From assembly GCA_937863215.1 (NCBI GenBank), contig CALMFQ010000152.1, positions 1 to 13,845 on the forward strand: DNA of 13,845 nucleotides, given 5' to 3'. This stretch comes from an uncultured Pseudomonadota bacterium (GTDB taxonomy: Bacteria > Pseudomonadota > Gammaproteobacteria > Burkholderiales > SCOH01). Under the pieces are notes generated by a model. That model ran no database searches and was not told the DNA's origin. It saw nothing but the letters and a program-made list of their open reading frames with translations. Position numbers and translations under genes: made by a program. Below, piece by piece: positions 6,120-12,903 of this stretch (its first letter is position 1; each line of letters begins with the position of its first letter).

Positions 6120-7625
6120 ATGAGGAAATCGCATTTTGCCGAATTGCCCCGCCGCCAGCTTTACGGAGGCGTCATTATACTCTGGCTGCTGGTAACTGCC
6201 GCCACGTTGGCGCTCTATCTCACCAGCAGCCTGCGTGCCATGCAGCTGCAGTTTCACCATGTCGAATCGGCGGTTTACCAGCAGATTGCGGCACGTCTGG
6301 TGACCAACGAGGCGGTGCTGGACAGTTTTGCCGCAATCCACGGCAGCGCCGACAGTTTCGATCAGTCGCGCACGCGCCGCTTTGCGCGGCGCATTCTGCA
6401 GCGCTATCCGCATCTGTATGCGCTGCAGGTGAGCCAGCGCGTCAGCCAGGCGGAAATCGCCGGGCTGGAATTGCGCATGCAGCGCAGCGGCCTGCCGCGC
6501 TTCAAGGTGCATGGCGCCGCCGGCGCTGTGCCGTCGCAGGCGGTGGTGTACCCGCTGATTTTCACCGAGCCGCTGCCGGCCGGATTCGACCGGATTATCG
6601 GTACTGCAGCGCTGGCTCCACCGGCTGCCGGACCGCTGACTCTGCCCGATGGCGGCATTGCTTACCGTATCAGCCGGCGTGCCGGTGCGGGCGAGCAGGT
6701 TGCCGGCGATGCGTTCGAGCAGGCTTATGGCGCGCCGTTGCACGTCAGCGTGCTGATTCGCGCCGAAGCCCTGCTGCCGCAGAATTTCGTGCTGCCGCAG
6801 GGAATGCGCCTGAATCTGGGTTATCGGCAGGCCGGCACGATGCTGCCGCTGTACGCAATCGGCCAGTTGCGCAGTGGCTGGCTGCAGCAGTTGCTGTTTC
6901 CGAATCTGCGCCAGACGCACGATCTGGATGGGCAGTTGCAACCGTTTGTGCTGGAGTGCGAATGGCAGCTCGGCTGGGGCGATGTCGATCTGCCGGTAGT
7001 GCTGGCGCTGCTGTTGCTGGCCGGATTGGCGCTGCTGTCGATGCTGCTGCTCGGCCGTCACCTGCATTTGCTCGATACGCGGCGCGTCGAGCGCGAAAGC
7101 GAGTTGTACGATCTGGCGATCCACGATCCGCTTACCGGGCTGTTCAACCGCTATTATCTGGAACGCCAGCTGCGGCGCTGTATCGAGGAGCACCAGCGGT
7201 ATCATGCGCGCTTTGGCGTGGCATACATCGATCTGGATCGCTTCAAGCCGGTCAACGACATCTACGGGCACGAAACCGGCGATCAGGTGTTGCGGGTGGT
7301 TGCGGCGCGGCTGAAAAATGTGGTGCGTCAGCACGATACCGTGGCGCGCATCGGCGGCGATGAATTCGTCGTGCTGTTCGAAGGTGTCGATAGCCCGCAA
7401 CGGGTGCAGGAGCTGACGCACGATCTGGGCGAGGCACTGGCGCAGCCGATTCGCCTGACTGCCGGCATTTTCGAAATCGGCGCCAGTACCGGTGTGGCTT
7501 TTTTTCCCGACGACGGCGAAAGCGTCGATCAGTTGCTGCTGGTGGCGGACAAGCTGATGTACGCCGCCAAGCAACTGAAAAAACGGGCGCCTCAATCGGT
7601 CGGCGCGGCGACGATGTCGCGATAG
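6120..7625 (+). CDS. Membrane-bound diguanylate cyclase with CHASE-like sensor and GGDEF domain
   Basis: A 501-residue protein that makes cyclic-di-GMP from two GTP. TM1 is at about residues 15-36; a periplasmic sensor region covers about 38-288; TM2 is at about 291-312; a short linker leads to a GGDEF domain (about 328-488). The periplasmic part has CHASE-like features: YPHLYALQVSQRVSQAEIAG, then VVYPLIFTEPLPAGFDRIIG, in which the GFD motif is typical. In the catalytic domain DPLTGLFNRYYLE, DLDRFKPVND, YGHETGD and the intact active site G412-G-D-E-F416 are present. The inhibitory I-site R403-x-x-D406 sits exactly five residues before GGDEF, so product inhibition is expected. No EAL domain. 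The ATG at 6120 is chosen because TM1 begins soon after; upstream in-frame starts would run into the divergent gene. The 3' end overlaps the convergent DUF2189 gene by 34 bases. Confidence 0.93.
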   Translation: MRKSHFAELPRRQLYGGVIILWLLVTAATLALYLTSSLRAMQLQFHHVESAVYQQIAARLVTNEAVLDSFAAIHGSADSFDQSRTRRFARRILQRYPHLYALQVSQRVSQAEIAGLELRMQRSGLPRFKVHGAAGAVPSQAVVYPLIFTEPLPAGFDRIIGTAALAPPAAGPLTLPDGGIAYRISRRAGAGEQVAGDAFEQAYGAPLHVSVLIRAEALLPQNFVLPQGMRLNLGYRQAGTMLPLYAIGQLRSGWLQQLLFPNLRQTHDLDGQLQPFVLECEWQLGWGDVDLPVVLALLLLAGLALLSMLLLGRHLHLLDTRRVERESELYDLAIHDPLTGLFNRYYLERQLRRCIEEHQRYHARFGVAYIDLDRFKPVNDIYGHETGDQVLRVVAARLKNVVRQHDTVARIGGDEFVVLFEGVDSPQRVQELTHDLGEALAQPIRLTAGIFEIGASTGVAFFPDDGESVDQLLLVADKLMYAAKQLKKRAPQSVGAATMSR

Positions 7626-8377
7626 GCATGCCAGCTGGCCAGCCCCAGCAGCGGCATGCTGATGATCAGCCCGGCGTAATACAGCGCAATGCCGGCGAAA
7701 CTCAGCAGCGCGATGCACAGCCCCCACACGCACATCGCCAGCGGATTGCGCAGCATGGCCTGCACACTGGCGAATATCGCCGTCAGCGTGTCGCTGTTGC
7801 GATCCAGCAGCATGGGCATCGAGATCACGCTGATGGCAAATACCAGCAAGGCAAACAACGCGCCGCAGCTGAAATACGCCAGCAGAAAGGCGATATTCCC
7901 GGTGGTGAAAAAAGTTGTGCTGAACATGTCGTCCAGCGTGGGCACCTGATCGGTGTAGAGCAGCGCGAACAGCACTACCGATACGCGCATCCAGCCGGCG
8001 AACGTCAGCGCCAGAATCATCGCGAACAGCCCGATGCCGGACAGATTGGCTTTCCAGGCGGTAAGCGACGGCAGCAGCACCCGCTTTTCGCCCAGCTCCA
8101 GCCGCCGGCCGATATCGTACAGGCCGGTTGCCAGGAACGGGCCGAGCAACATGAGCCCGGTTGCCAGCGTGATGATCTGGTGCGGCGCATGCACGAACAG
8201 CCAGTGCAGCCACAGCTCCAGCAGGGCAAATACCTGCCCGTAAAACAGGCAGGCAACCGGCGCTTTGAACAGGTCGCGCATGGCCTGCCGCAGCCAGCGC
8301 AGCGGCCGCAGCAGCGGCACATGGTTGATTGCGGGAAGCAGATTGACAGCAGGCGGGCGTTCTACGGCTTTGTGCAT
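7592..8377 (-). CDS. DUF2189 family integral membrane protein
   Basis: A 261-residue inner-membrane protein with about five or six hydrophobic segments, for example ACLFYGQVFALLELWLHWLF, ITLATGLMLLGPFLATGLYD and AMCVWGLCIALLSFAGIALY. The landmarks GPFLATGLYDIGRRLELGE, SMPMLLDRNSDTLTAI and the C-terminal PLLGLASWHAYRDIV are those of the DUF2189 family, sometimes described as cytochrome c oxidase subunit I-like, whose function is unknown. The ATG at 8377 has AAGGAA about eight bases upstream; an in-frame ATG at 8413 would add 12 residues without a better ribosome site. The gene is divergent from acetate kinase (245-base gap) and convergent with the diguanylate cyclase, sharing 34 bases at the 3' ends. 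No role is proposed. Confidence 0.88.
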   Translation of the reverse strand: MHKAVERPPAVNLLPAINHVPLLRPLRWLRQAMRDLFKAPVACLFYGQVFALLELWLHWLFVHAPHQIITLATGLMLLGPFLATGLYDIGRRLELGEKRVLLPSLTAWKANLSGIGLFAMILALTFAGWMRVSVVLFALLYTDQVPTLDDMFSTTFFTTGNIAFLLAYFSCGALFALLVFAISVISMPMLLDRNSDTLTAIFASVQAMLRNPLAMCVWGLCIALLSFAGIALYYAGLIISMPLLGLASWHAYRDIVAAPTD

Positions 8378-8577
8378 GGTCGTTTCCTTGCTCGGGTATC
8401 TCAAAGCCTGCACATGGCGCCGCCGCGCGACCCTGTGCGGGGTTGCGCGGAGAGATCCGGCAGGCGCTCCGTGGTTAAGTACTGCTGTTTTTACTTTTGT
8501 CCTTTGATTTTAGGGAAAAAAGTGGCGTTTGGCTCAGGTCCGGCCATTTGTCACTGTGGATTGTCATGTTTGGCGCG

Positions 8578-8583
8578 CATAAT
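8578..8583 (+). promoter_or_regulatory. Possible -10 box for the ackA-fabI operon
   Basis: CATAAT is a 5/6 match to the -10 consensus, 39 bases before the ATG. No -35 box stands at 16-18 bases; two TTGTCA copies (8548-8553 and 8561-8566) are spaced too far or too near. The rest of the 8378-8622 divergent gap shows no hairpin or recognisable operator. Confidence 0.25.
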
Positions 8584-8622
8584 GCCCGCCGTAACCGGAT
8601 TGTTGGAAGGATTCGCACACCG

Positions 8623-9810
8623 ATGCAGACCATTGTTGTCATCAATGCCGGCTCGTCCAGCATCAAGTTTTCCCTGTTCGACGTGCGTGGCGATACGCTG
8701 GAGCTGGAGCTGCACGGCCAGATCGAGGGTATCTACACCGCGCCGCATTTTGTCGCCCGCACCGCCGCCGGTGCCGTGATCGCGGAACAGCGCTGGCCCG
8801 CGGGCAGCGAGCTGGGCCACCACGGTGCGCTGGAACAGGTGCGCGCTTTCCTGCGCCAGCAGCAGGATGGGCGGCAATTGATCGGCGTCGGCCATCGCGT
8901 GGTGCATGGCGGCCCGCAGCACGCGCGGCCGGAGCGGATCACGCCGCAGTTGCTGGACGAACTGCAGGCGTTCGTGCCGCTGGCACCGCTGCACCAGCCG
9001 CACAATCTGGCGCCGATCCGCATCCTGCTGGACGAAATGCCGGAGCTGCCGCAAGTGGCGTGTTTCGATACCGCATTTCATCGCAGCAACCCGGATGTGG
9101 CGCAGCGCTTTGCGCTGCCGGCACGGCTGCACGACGCCGGGGTGCGGCGTTACGGCTTTCATGGCCTGTCGTACGAATACATTGCCGAAGCGCTGCGCGA
9201 CTGCGATCCGGCCGCCGCAGCCGGCAAGGTGGTGGTGTTGCACCTGGGCAACGGCGCCAGCATGTGCGCCATCGATGGCGGCCGCAGTATCGCCAGCACC
9301 ATGGGCTTCACCGCGGTCGAAGGGCTGCCGATGGGCACCCGCTGCGGCGCGCTCGATCCCGGTGTGCTGCTGTACCTGATGCAGCACGACGGCATGGATG
9401 CCGCAGCGCTGGAAAAGCTGCTGTATCAGCAATCCGGCCTGCTCGGCGTGTCCGGCGTATCCAGCGACATGCGTTCCTTGCTGGCCAGCGATGCGCCGGG
9501 GGCGAAGCTGGCGGTCGATCTGTACCTGTACCGCATCCGCCGTGAACTCGGCTCGCTGGCGGCGGCACTGGGCGGGCTGGACGCAATCGTGTTCACTGCC
9601 GGCATCGGCGAACACGCAGCACCGATCCGCGAGCGCGTGTGCCGCGACGCAGCCTGGCTCGGTGTCGAGCTCGATCCGGTGGCCAATGCTGCCGGTCATG
9701 CGCTGATCAGCACGCCGGACAGCCGCGTGCGCGCCTGGGAGCTGCCGACCAACGAGGAGTTGATGATCGCGCGCCATACACGCGATCTGCTCAACGGTAC
9801 GACCAATTGA
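8623..9810 (+). CDS. ackA: Acetate kinase
   Basis: A 395-residue cytoplasmic kinase interconverting acetate plus ATP with acetyl phosphate plus ADP. Both family signatures are present: VINAGSSSIKFSLF (N8, S11-S13, K15) and YGFHGLSYEYI (H180). Other active-site residues are R92 (HRVVHGG), D149 (ACFDTAFH), R240 (MGTRCGALDPG), the nucleotide site LHLGNGAS and AGIGEHA, and the terminal acidic pair in NEELMIARHT. Length is normal. The ATG at 8623 is chosen because the N-terminal signature begins there; GGAAGGA lies upstream with a somewhat long spacer of 11 bases. fabI follows after 25 bases, so the two are cotranscribed. A phosphotransacetylase or phosphoketolase gene, the usual supplier of acetyl phosphate, is not adjacent. 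Confidence 0.97.
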   Translation: MQTIVVINAGSSSIKFSLFDVRGDTLELELHGQIEGIYTAPHFVARTAAGAVIAEQRWPAGSELGHHGALEQVRAFLRQQQDGRQLIGVGHRVVHGGPQHARPERITPQLLDELQAFVPLAPLHQPHNLAPIRILLDEMPELPQVACFDTAFHRSNPDVAQRFALPARLHDAGVRRYGFHGLSYEYIAEALRDCDPAAAAGKVVVLHLGNGASMCAIDGGRSIASTMGFTAVEGLPMGTRCGALDPGVLLYLMQHDGMDAAALEKLLYQQSGLLGVSGVSSDMRSLLASDAPGAKLAVDLYLYRIRRELGSLAAALGGLDAIVFTAGIGEHAAPIRERVCRDAAWLGVELDPVANAAGHALISTPDSRVRAWELPTNEELMIARHTRDLLNGTTN

Positions 9811-9835
9811 TTTTGCATCTCAACCGGAGTTGAAC

Positions 9836-10618
9836 ATGGTAGTGGATATCCCGCACCCGATACTGCAGGGCAAAAAGGTACTGATTGTCGGTATCGCCAA
9901 CGAACATTCGATTGCCTACGGCTGTGCCAATGCATTCCGCGAGCTGGGTGCCGAGCTGGCGATCACCTATCTGAACGACAAGGCGCGGCCGCATGTCGAG
10001 CCATTGGCACAGGCGCTGGACGCTGCGTTGTTCCTGCCGCTCGACGTAGCCGAGCCGGGCCAGCTGGAGGCGGTGTTCGAACGGATCGAGGCCAAATGGG
10101 GCAAGCTGGACATCCTGGTGCATTCGATTGCCTTTGCGCCGAAAGACGACCTGCAGGGCGGCTTGCTCAATTGCTCGGCCGAAGGCTTTGCCAAGGCGAT
10201 GGATGTTTCCTGTCACTCGTTCGTGCGCATGGCGCGGCTGGCGGCGCCGCTGATGGTGGATGGCGGCTCGATGTTCGCCATGAGCTACTACGGCGCACAG
10301 AAGGTAGTGCCCAACTACAATCTGATGGGGCCGGTAAAAGCTGCGCTGGAGGCCAGCTGCCGCTATCTGGCGTATGAACTCGGGCACCGCAAGATCCGTG
10401 TGCACGCGATCTCGCCGGGGCCGCTGAAAACCCGTGCCGCTTCCGGGCTGAAGGATTTCGAATTGCTGTTGAACGAAGCGGTGGAGCGTGCGCCGGTCGG
10501 CGAGCTGGTGGATATCGACGATGTCGGCTTTACCTGCGCCTACCTGGCCACGCCATATGCGCGGCGTTTGACTGGCGACACCATTTACGTCGATGGTGGC
10601 GTAAACATCATGGCCTGA
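9836..10618 (+). CDS. fabI: Enoyl-[acyl-carrier-protein] reductase (NADH), FabI type
   Basis: A 260-residue short-chain dehydrogenase-fold enzyme that reduces trans-2-enoyl-ACP in the last step of each fatty-acid elongation cycle. The cofactor loop is GIANEHSIAYG (19-29), followed by LDILVHSIAFAPK. The catalytic pair is Y161-N-L-M-G-P-V-K168, the Tyr-x6-Lys spacing specific to FabI, with Y151 upstream. SPGPLKTRAASGL and TGDTIYVDGGVNIM complete the family pattern. The segment at about 206-230 differs from the classical housekeeping form (DFELLLNEAVERAPVGELVD), which recalls the FabI copies linked to ackA in rhizobia and relatives. GGAG at 9826-9829, six bases before the ATG, fixes the start; a TTG at 9830 directly abuts that site and is rejected. 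Operon with ackA. Whether this is the only FabI of the cell is unknown. Confidence 0.94.
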   Translation: MVVDIPHPILQGKKVLIVGIANEHSIAYGCANAFRELGAELAITYLNDKARPHVEPLAQALDAALFLPLDVAEPGQLEAVFERIEAKWGKLDILVHSIAFAPKDDLQGGLLNCSAEGFAKAMDVSCHSFVRMARLAAPLMVDGGSMFAMSYYGAQKVVPNYNLMGPVKAALEASCRYLAYELGHRKIRVHAISPGPLKTRAASGLKDFELLLNEAVERAPVGELVDIDDVGFTCAYLATPYARRLTGDTIYVDGGVNIMA

Positions 10619-10682
10619 TTCCGAATGCCGATTCGTAACCGCTGGTGACATCGCCGCTGCGACAAAAATATGCGCTTTTTGC

Positions 10683-10746
10683 AGGTCGGACTTCAGCCCG
10701 ACGCAGTTGCTGGCGTTCGGCACCGCGCCGGACTGAAGCCCGACCT
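10683..10746. repeat. REP-like inverted pair between convergent genes
   Basis: AGGTCGGACTTCAGCCCG (10683-10700) is matched in inverted orientation by CGGACTGAAGCCCGACCT (10729-10746): 16 of 18 positions pair across a 28-base spacer. Each arm also folds by itself (GTCGG with CCGAC). This looks like the GTCGGGCTTCAGCCCGAC repeat family that I recall as common in proteobacterial intergenic regions. It lies between convergent fabI and the FKBP gene, where it may act as a transcript end. The rest of the 10619-10776 gap shows only a weak A/T inverted repeat (CAAAAA at 10663, TTTTTG at 10676). Confidence 0.75.
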
Positions 10747-10776
10747 ACGGCCTTATTTGCGCGGCAGCGATGAAGC

Positions 10777-11109
10777 TCAGATCACCTTGAGCAGTTCCAC
10801 TTCGAAAATCAGCGTCGCATTCGGCGGAATCACGCCGCCGGCGCCGCGTGGGCCGTAACCCATGTGCGGCGGAATGGTCAGCTTGCGCTTGCCGCCAACC
10901 TGCATGCCGGCCACGCCTTCGTCCCAGCCGCGGATCACTTCGCCGCCGCCGAGATGAAAGCGGAACGGTGAATTGCGGTCGAGGCTGGAGTCGAATTTCT
11001 CGCCGTTTTCCAGCCAGCCGGTGTAATGCACCACTACATGCTGGCCTGGGTTGGCGCTGGCGCCGTCGCCGGTCGTCAGGTCTTCGATTTTCAGTTCTGC
11101 TTCACTCAT
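10777..11109 (-). CDS. Cytoplasmic FKBP-type peptidyl-prolyl cis-trans isomerase
   Basis: A 110-residue single-domain FKBP, close in size to FKBP12, that speeds proline isomerisation in proteins. The binding-pocket residues known from FKBP12 are present at the expected places: Y29 (VVVHYTGWLENG), F39-D40 (KFDSS), F49 and F51 (SPFRFHLG), V58-I59 (GEVIRGWDEG), W62, Y85 (HMGYGPRG), I94 (VIPPNATL) and F102. There is no signal peptide and no IF (insert-in-flap) domain, so it is a minimal cytoplasmic type rather than SlyD or FkpA. The ATG has only a weak purine-rich site (GCGAG). It starts 51 bases after the chemotaxis gene stop on the same strand and might be read from that promoter; no terminator is obvious between them. 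Confidence 0.95.
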   Translation of the reverse strand: MSEAELKIEDLTTGDGASANPGQHVVVHYTGWLENGEKFDSSLDRNSPFRFHLGGGEVIRGWDEGVAGMQVGGKRKLTIPPHMGYGPRGAGGVIPPNATLIFEVELLKVI

Positions 11110-11160
11110 GTGTTTACTCGCTGTAAATGGGAAATTGCCACCGCACGGTCAATCGATGCT

Positions 11161-12789
11161 TCAGGAGCGGTAGCTCTTGATGGTGCTGCCCAGTGTAGCG
11201 GAAAGCTGGTTCAGATTCTGCGCCAGATCGGCCAGTTGTGCTGTCGCTGCGCTGTTTTCCTCGCCCATTTGCGCGATTTTCTCGATATTCTGCGCGATCT
11301 GCGTGCTGGCTGCCCCTTGCTGGCCGATTGCCGCCGCGATGCCGGAAATCCGGTCGGCCGAGTGTATTGCCGTCTGCGTGATCGATTCGAGCGAATCGGC
11401 CACTTGCCGGGTCAGCGCCACGCCACGGTTCACGGTATTGGTGGCGTCGCCCATGCTGGCGACCGCGACATTGGTATCCTGCTGTACCGCCAGGATCATG
11501 GTGGTGATCTCGTTGGTGGCCTGGGTGGTTTTTTCCGCCAGCTTGCGCACCTCGTCCGCCACCACTGCAAAGCCGCGTCCCTGTTCGCCGGCGCGCGCTG
11601 CCTCGATAGCTGCGTTCAGTGCCAGCAGGTTGGTCTGGTCGGCAATATCCTTGATCACGTGGACAATGCCGCCGATTTCGGCCGAGCGCCGTTCCAGCGA
11701 CGCGATCACCGCCGACGACTGGCTGAGTGAATCGGCGATGTGATTGATTTCGCCGGCGGTCTGTTCCGCCAGCGTGCGGCCGTCGGCAGCCAGCTGCTGC
11801 GACTGGCGCGCATCGTGTTCCACGGCGCTGGCGGTGTCGGCGACGTGGCTGATGCTGACGGTCAATTGTTCGATCGATGCCGCGGTGGAAGAGGTGGTAT
11901 CGGCCTGATGGCCGATCGCACGGTTCTGTTCGCTGGCCACGGTTGTCAGGCTGCCGGCGGTCTGGTTGAGCTGATTGCAGCCGTTCTTGGCCGATTCGAT
12001 CAATTCGCGTACGCCGGTAAAGAATTCGTTGATGGCAGCGACGGTGGTGCCGATTTCATCCTTGCCGGCATATTCGACCCGAGTGCGCAAGTCACGTTCA
12101 CGCGTCGATTTCTGGATGCTGTTTTCCAGCAGCGTCAGCGGCGCCTGAATCGACCTTGTGATCAGCCAGCTCACCAGCAGCGCCAAGCCTATCGCCAGCG
12201 CACCGACCGTGTAGGCGATGGAGTTGCTGCGGGCTACCGTGGCGGTGATCTCGTCGCGTGCAAGCTGCTGGTGTTGCAGCTGCAGCGAGAAGTAGCTGGC
12301 GATCAGTTGTTCCAGCTCGTGCACCGGTTTTTTGAATGGCTCCATGGCCTGATTGACTTCCGCCGGGCTGCTGAATTTGCCGGCAACGGCATCGCTGCCG
12401 ACGCGGTGGAATCCATCGGTATATTGCCGATTCAGCGCCTCGATTTGCCGGAACAGGACGATTTCGTCGGCATCGGCCAGCTTGCGCTCATTATTGAGCA
12501 CCTGCTGCATGCCTTTTTCCGCATCCTGCCACTTGCCCAGATATTGGAGCACCTTCTCCGGCTTGCCCAGGTTGAGGCTCATGTCCTTTTCAAAGCGCCG
12601 CATTTGCAGCATCTGCAGGCGCATCGCATTACCGTTATTGGCGGCGGAAATATTGACTTGCAGTTCTTCCAGGTTTTCCTTGATTTGCCAGCCGCTATAG
12701 ATACTGCTGCCGAGCAACAGCAGCAATGTCAGCAGCAACAGGCTGAAACCAAGTTTGATGCGGGTACCGATTTTGAATCCGTTCAGCAT
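11161..12789 (-). CDS. Methyl-accepting chemotaxis protein
   Basis: A 542-residue transmembrane chemoreceptor. TM1 is at about 12-31; a periplasmic helical-bundle ligand domain (about 32-188, with MRRFEKDMSLNLG) follows; TM2 is at about 191-211; a HAMP linker covers about 212-266; the long cytoplasmic coiled coil runs to the end. The signalling tip is canonical: DQTNLLALNAAIEAARAGE and GRGFAVVADEVRKLAEKT (about 384-421), which contacts CheW and CheA. There is no C-terminal pentapeptide for CheR docking, so methylation would rely on other receptors or direct access. GGGAG lies eight bases before the ATG. The ligand cannot be read from sequence. No che genes are in the window, so it is an orphan receptor gene. 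Confidence 0.96.
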   Translation of the reverse strand: MLNGFKIGTRIKLGFSLLLLTLLLLLGSSIYSGWQIKENLEELQVNISAANNGNAMRLQMLQMRRFEKDMSLNLGKPEKVLQYLGKWQDAEKGMQQVLNNERKLADADEIVLFRQIEALNRQYTDGFHRVGSDAVAGKFSSPAEVNQAMEPFKKPVHELEQLIASYFSLQLQHQQLARDEITATVARSNSIAYTVGALAIGLALLVSWLITRSIQAPLTLLENSIQKSTRERDLRTRVEYAGKDEIGTTVAAINEFFTGVRELIESAKNGCNQLNQTAGSLTTVASEQNRAIGHQADTTSSTAASIEQLTVSISHVADTASAVEHDARQSQQLAADGRTLAEQTAGEINHIADSLSQSSAVIASLERRSAEIGGIVHVIKDIADQTNLLALNAAIEAARAGEQGRGFAVVADEVRKLAEKTTQATNEITTMILAVQQDTNVAVASMGDATNTVNRGVALTRQVADSLESITQTAIHSADRISGIAAAIGQQGAASTQIAQNIEKIAQMGEENSAATAQLADLAQNLNQLSATLGSTIKSYRS

Positions 12790-12803
12790 TACATGCTCCC
12801 GAA

Positions 12804-12832
12804 TTGGAATTTTTGGAGGCTGAGGCTAGAAT
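12804..12832 (+). promoter_or_regulatory. Putative sigma70 promoter of purT
   Basis: TTGGAA (12804-12809, 4/6) and TAGAAT (12827-12832, 5/6) are spaced 17 bases apart. The implied start near 12839 leaves a leader of about 65 bases before the ATG at 12904. No PurR-type palindrome (ACGCAAACGTTTGCGT) is visible. Called by eye. Confidence 0.45.
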
Positions 12833-12860
12833 CGCCGCAATCTGAAAGGCTTGAATAACA

Positions 12861-12889
12861 AGCATAGAAAACAGAATACCTATTTCCAA
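12861..12889 (-). promoter_or_regulatory. Putative sigma70 promoter of the chemotaxis receptor gene
   Basis: On the minus strand TTGGAA (12889-12884, 4/6) is followed after 17 bases by TATGCT (12866-12861, 4/6), with a start near 12854 and a leader of about 65 bases. A FliA (sigma28) promoter was looked for, since receptor genes often use one, but no convincing TAAA-N15-GCCGATAA was found. Confidence 0.35.
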
Positions 12890-12903
12890 TGAGAGGTTTA
12901 TCC

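Noticed and set aside
6093..8213. A 706-residue open frame on the minus strand across the diguanylate cyclase and DUF2189 genes
   Set aside because: It is glutamine- and histidine-rich low-complexity translation with no family pattern, and both real genes it overlaps have strong family motifs.
8551..9777. A 408-residue open frame antisense to ackA, and similar antisense frames at 1798-2985, 5044-5844 and 11740-12858
   Set aside because: All mirror verified genes and show codon-shadow composition without domains or ribosome sites.
10663..10681. CAAAAA-N7-TTTTTG hairpin after fabI as a terminator
   Set aside because: The stem is only A/T pairs and has no GC core; the nearby REP-like structure is a better candidate transcript end.
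12790..12903. A flagellar sigma28 promoter for the chemoreceptor
   Set aside because: The best candidate, GGCGATTC, matches only five of eight -10 positions and has no TAAA box 15 bases upstream.
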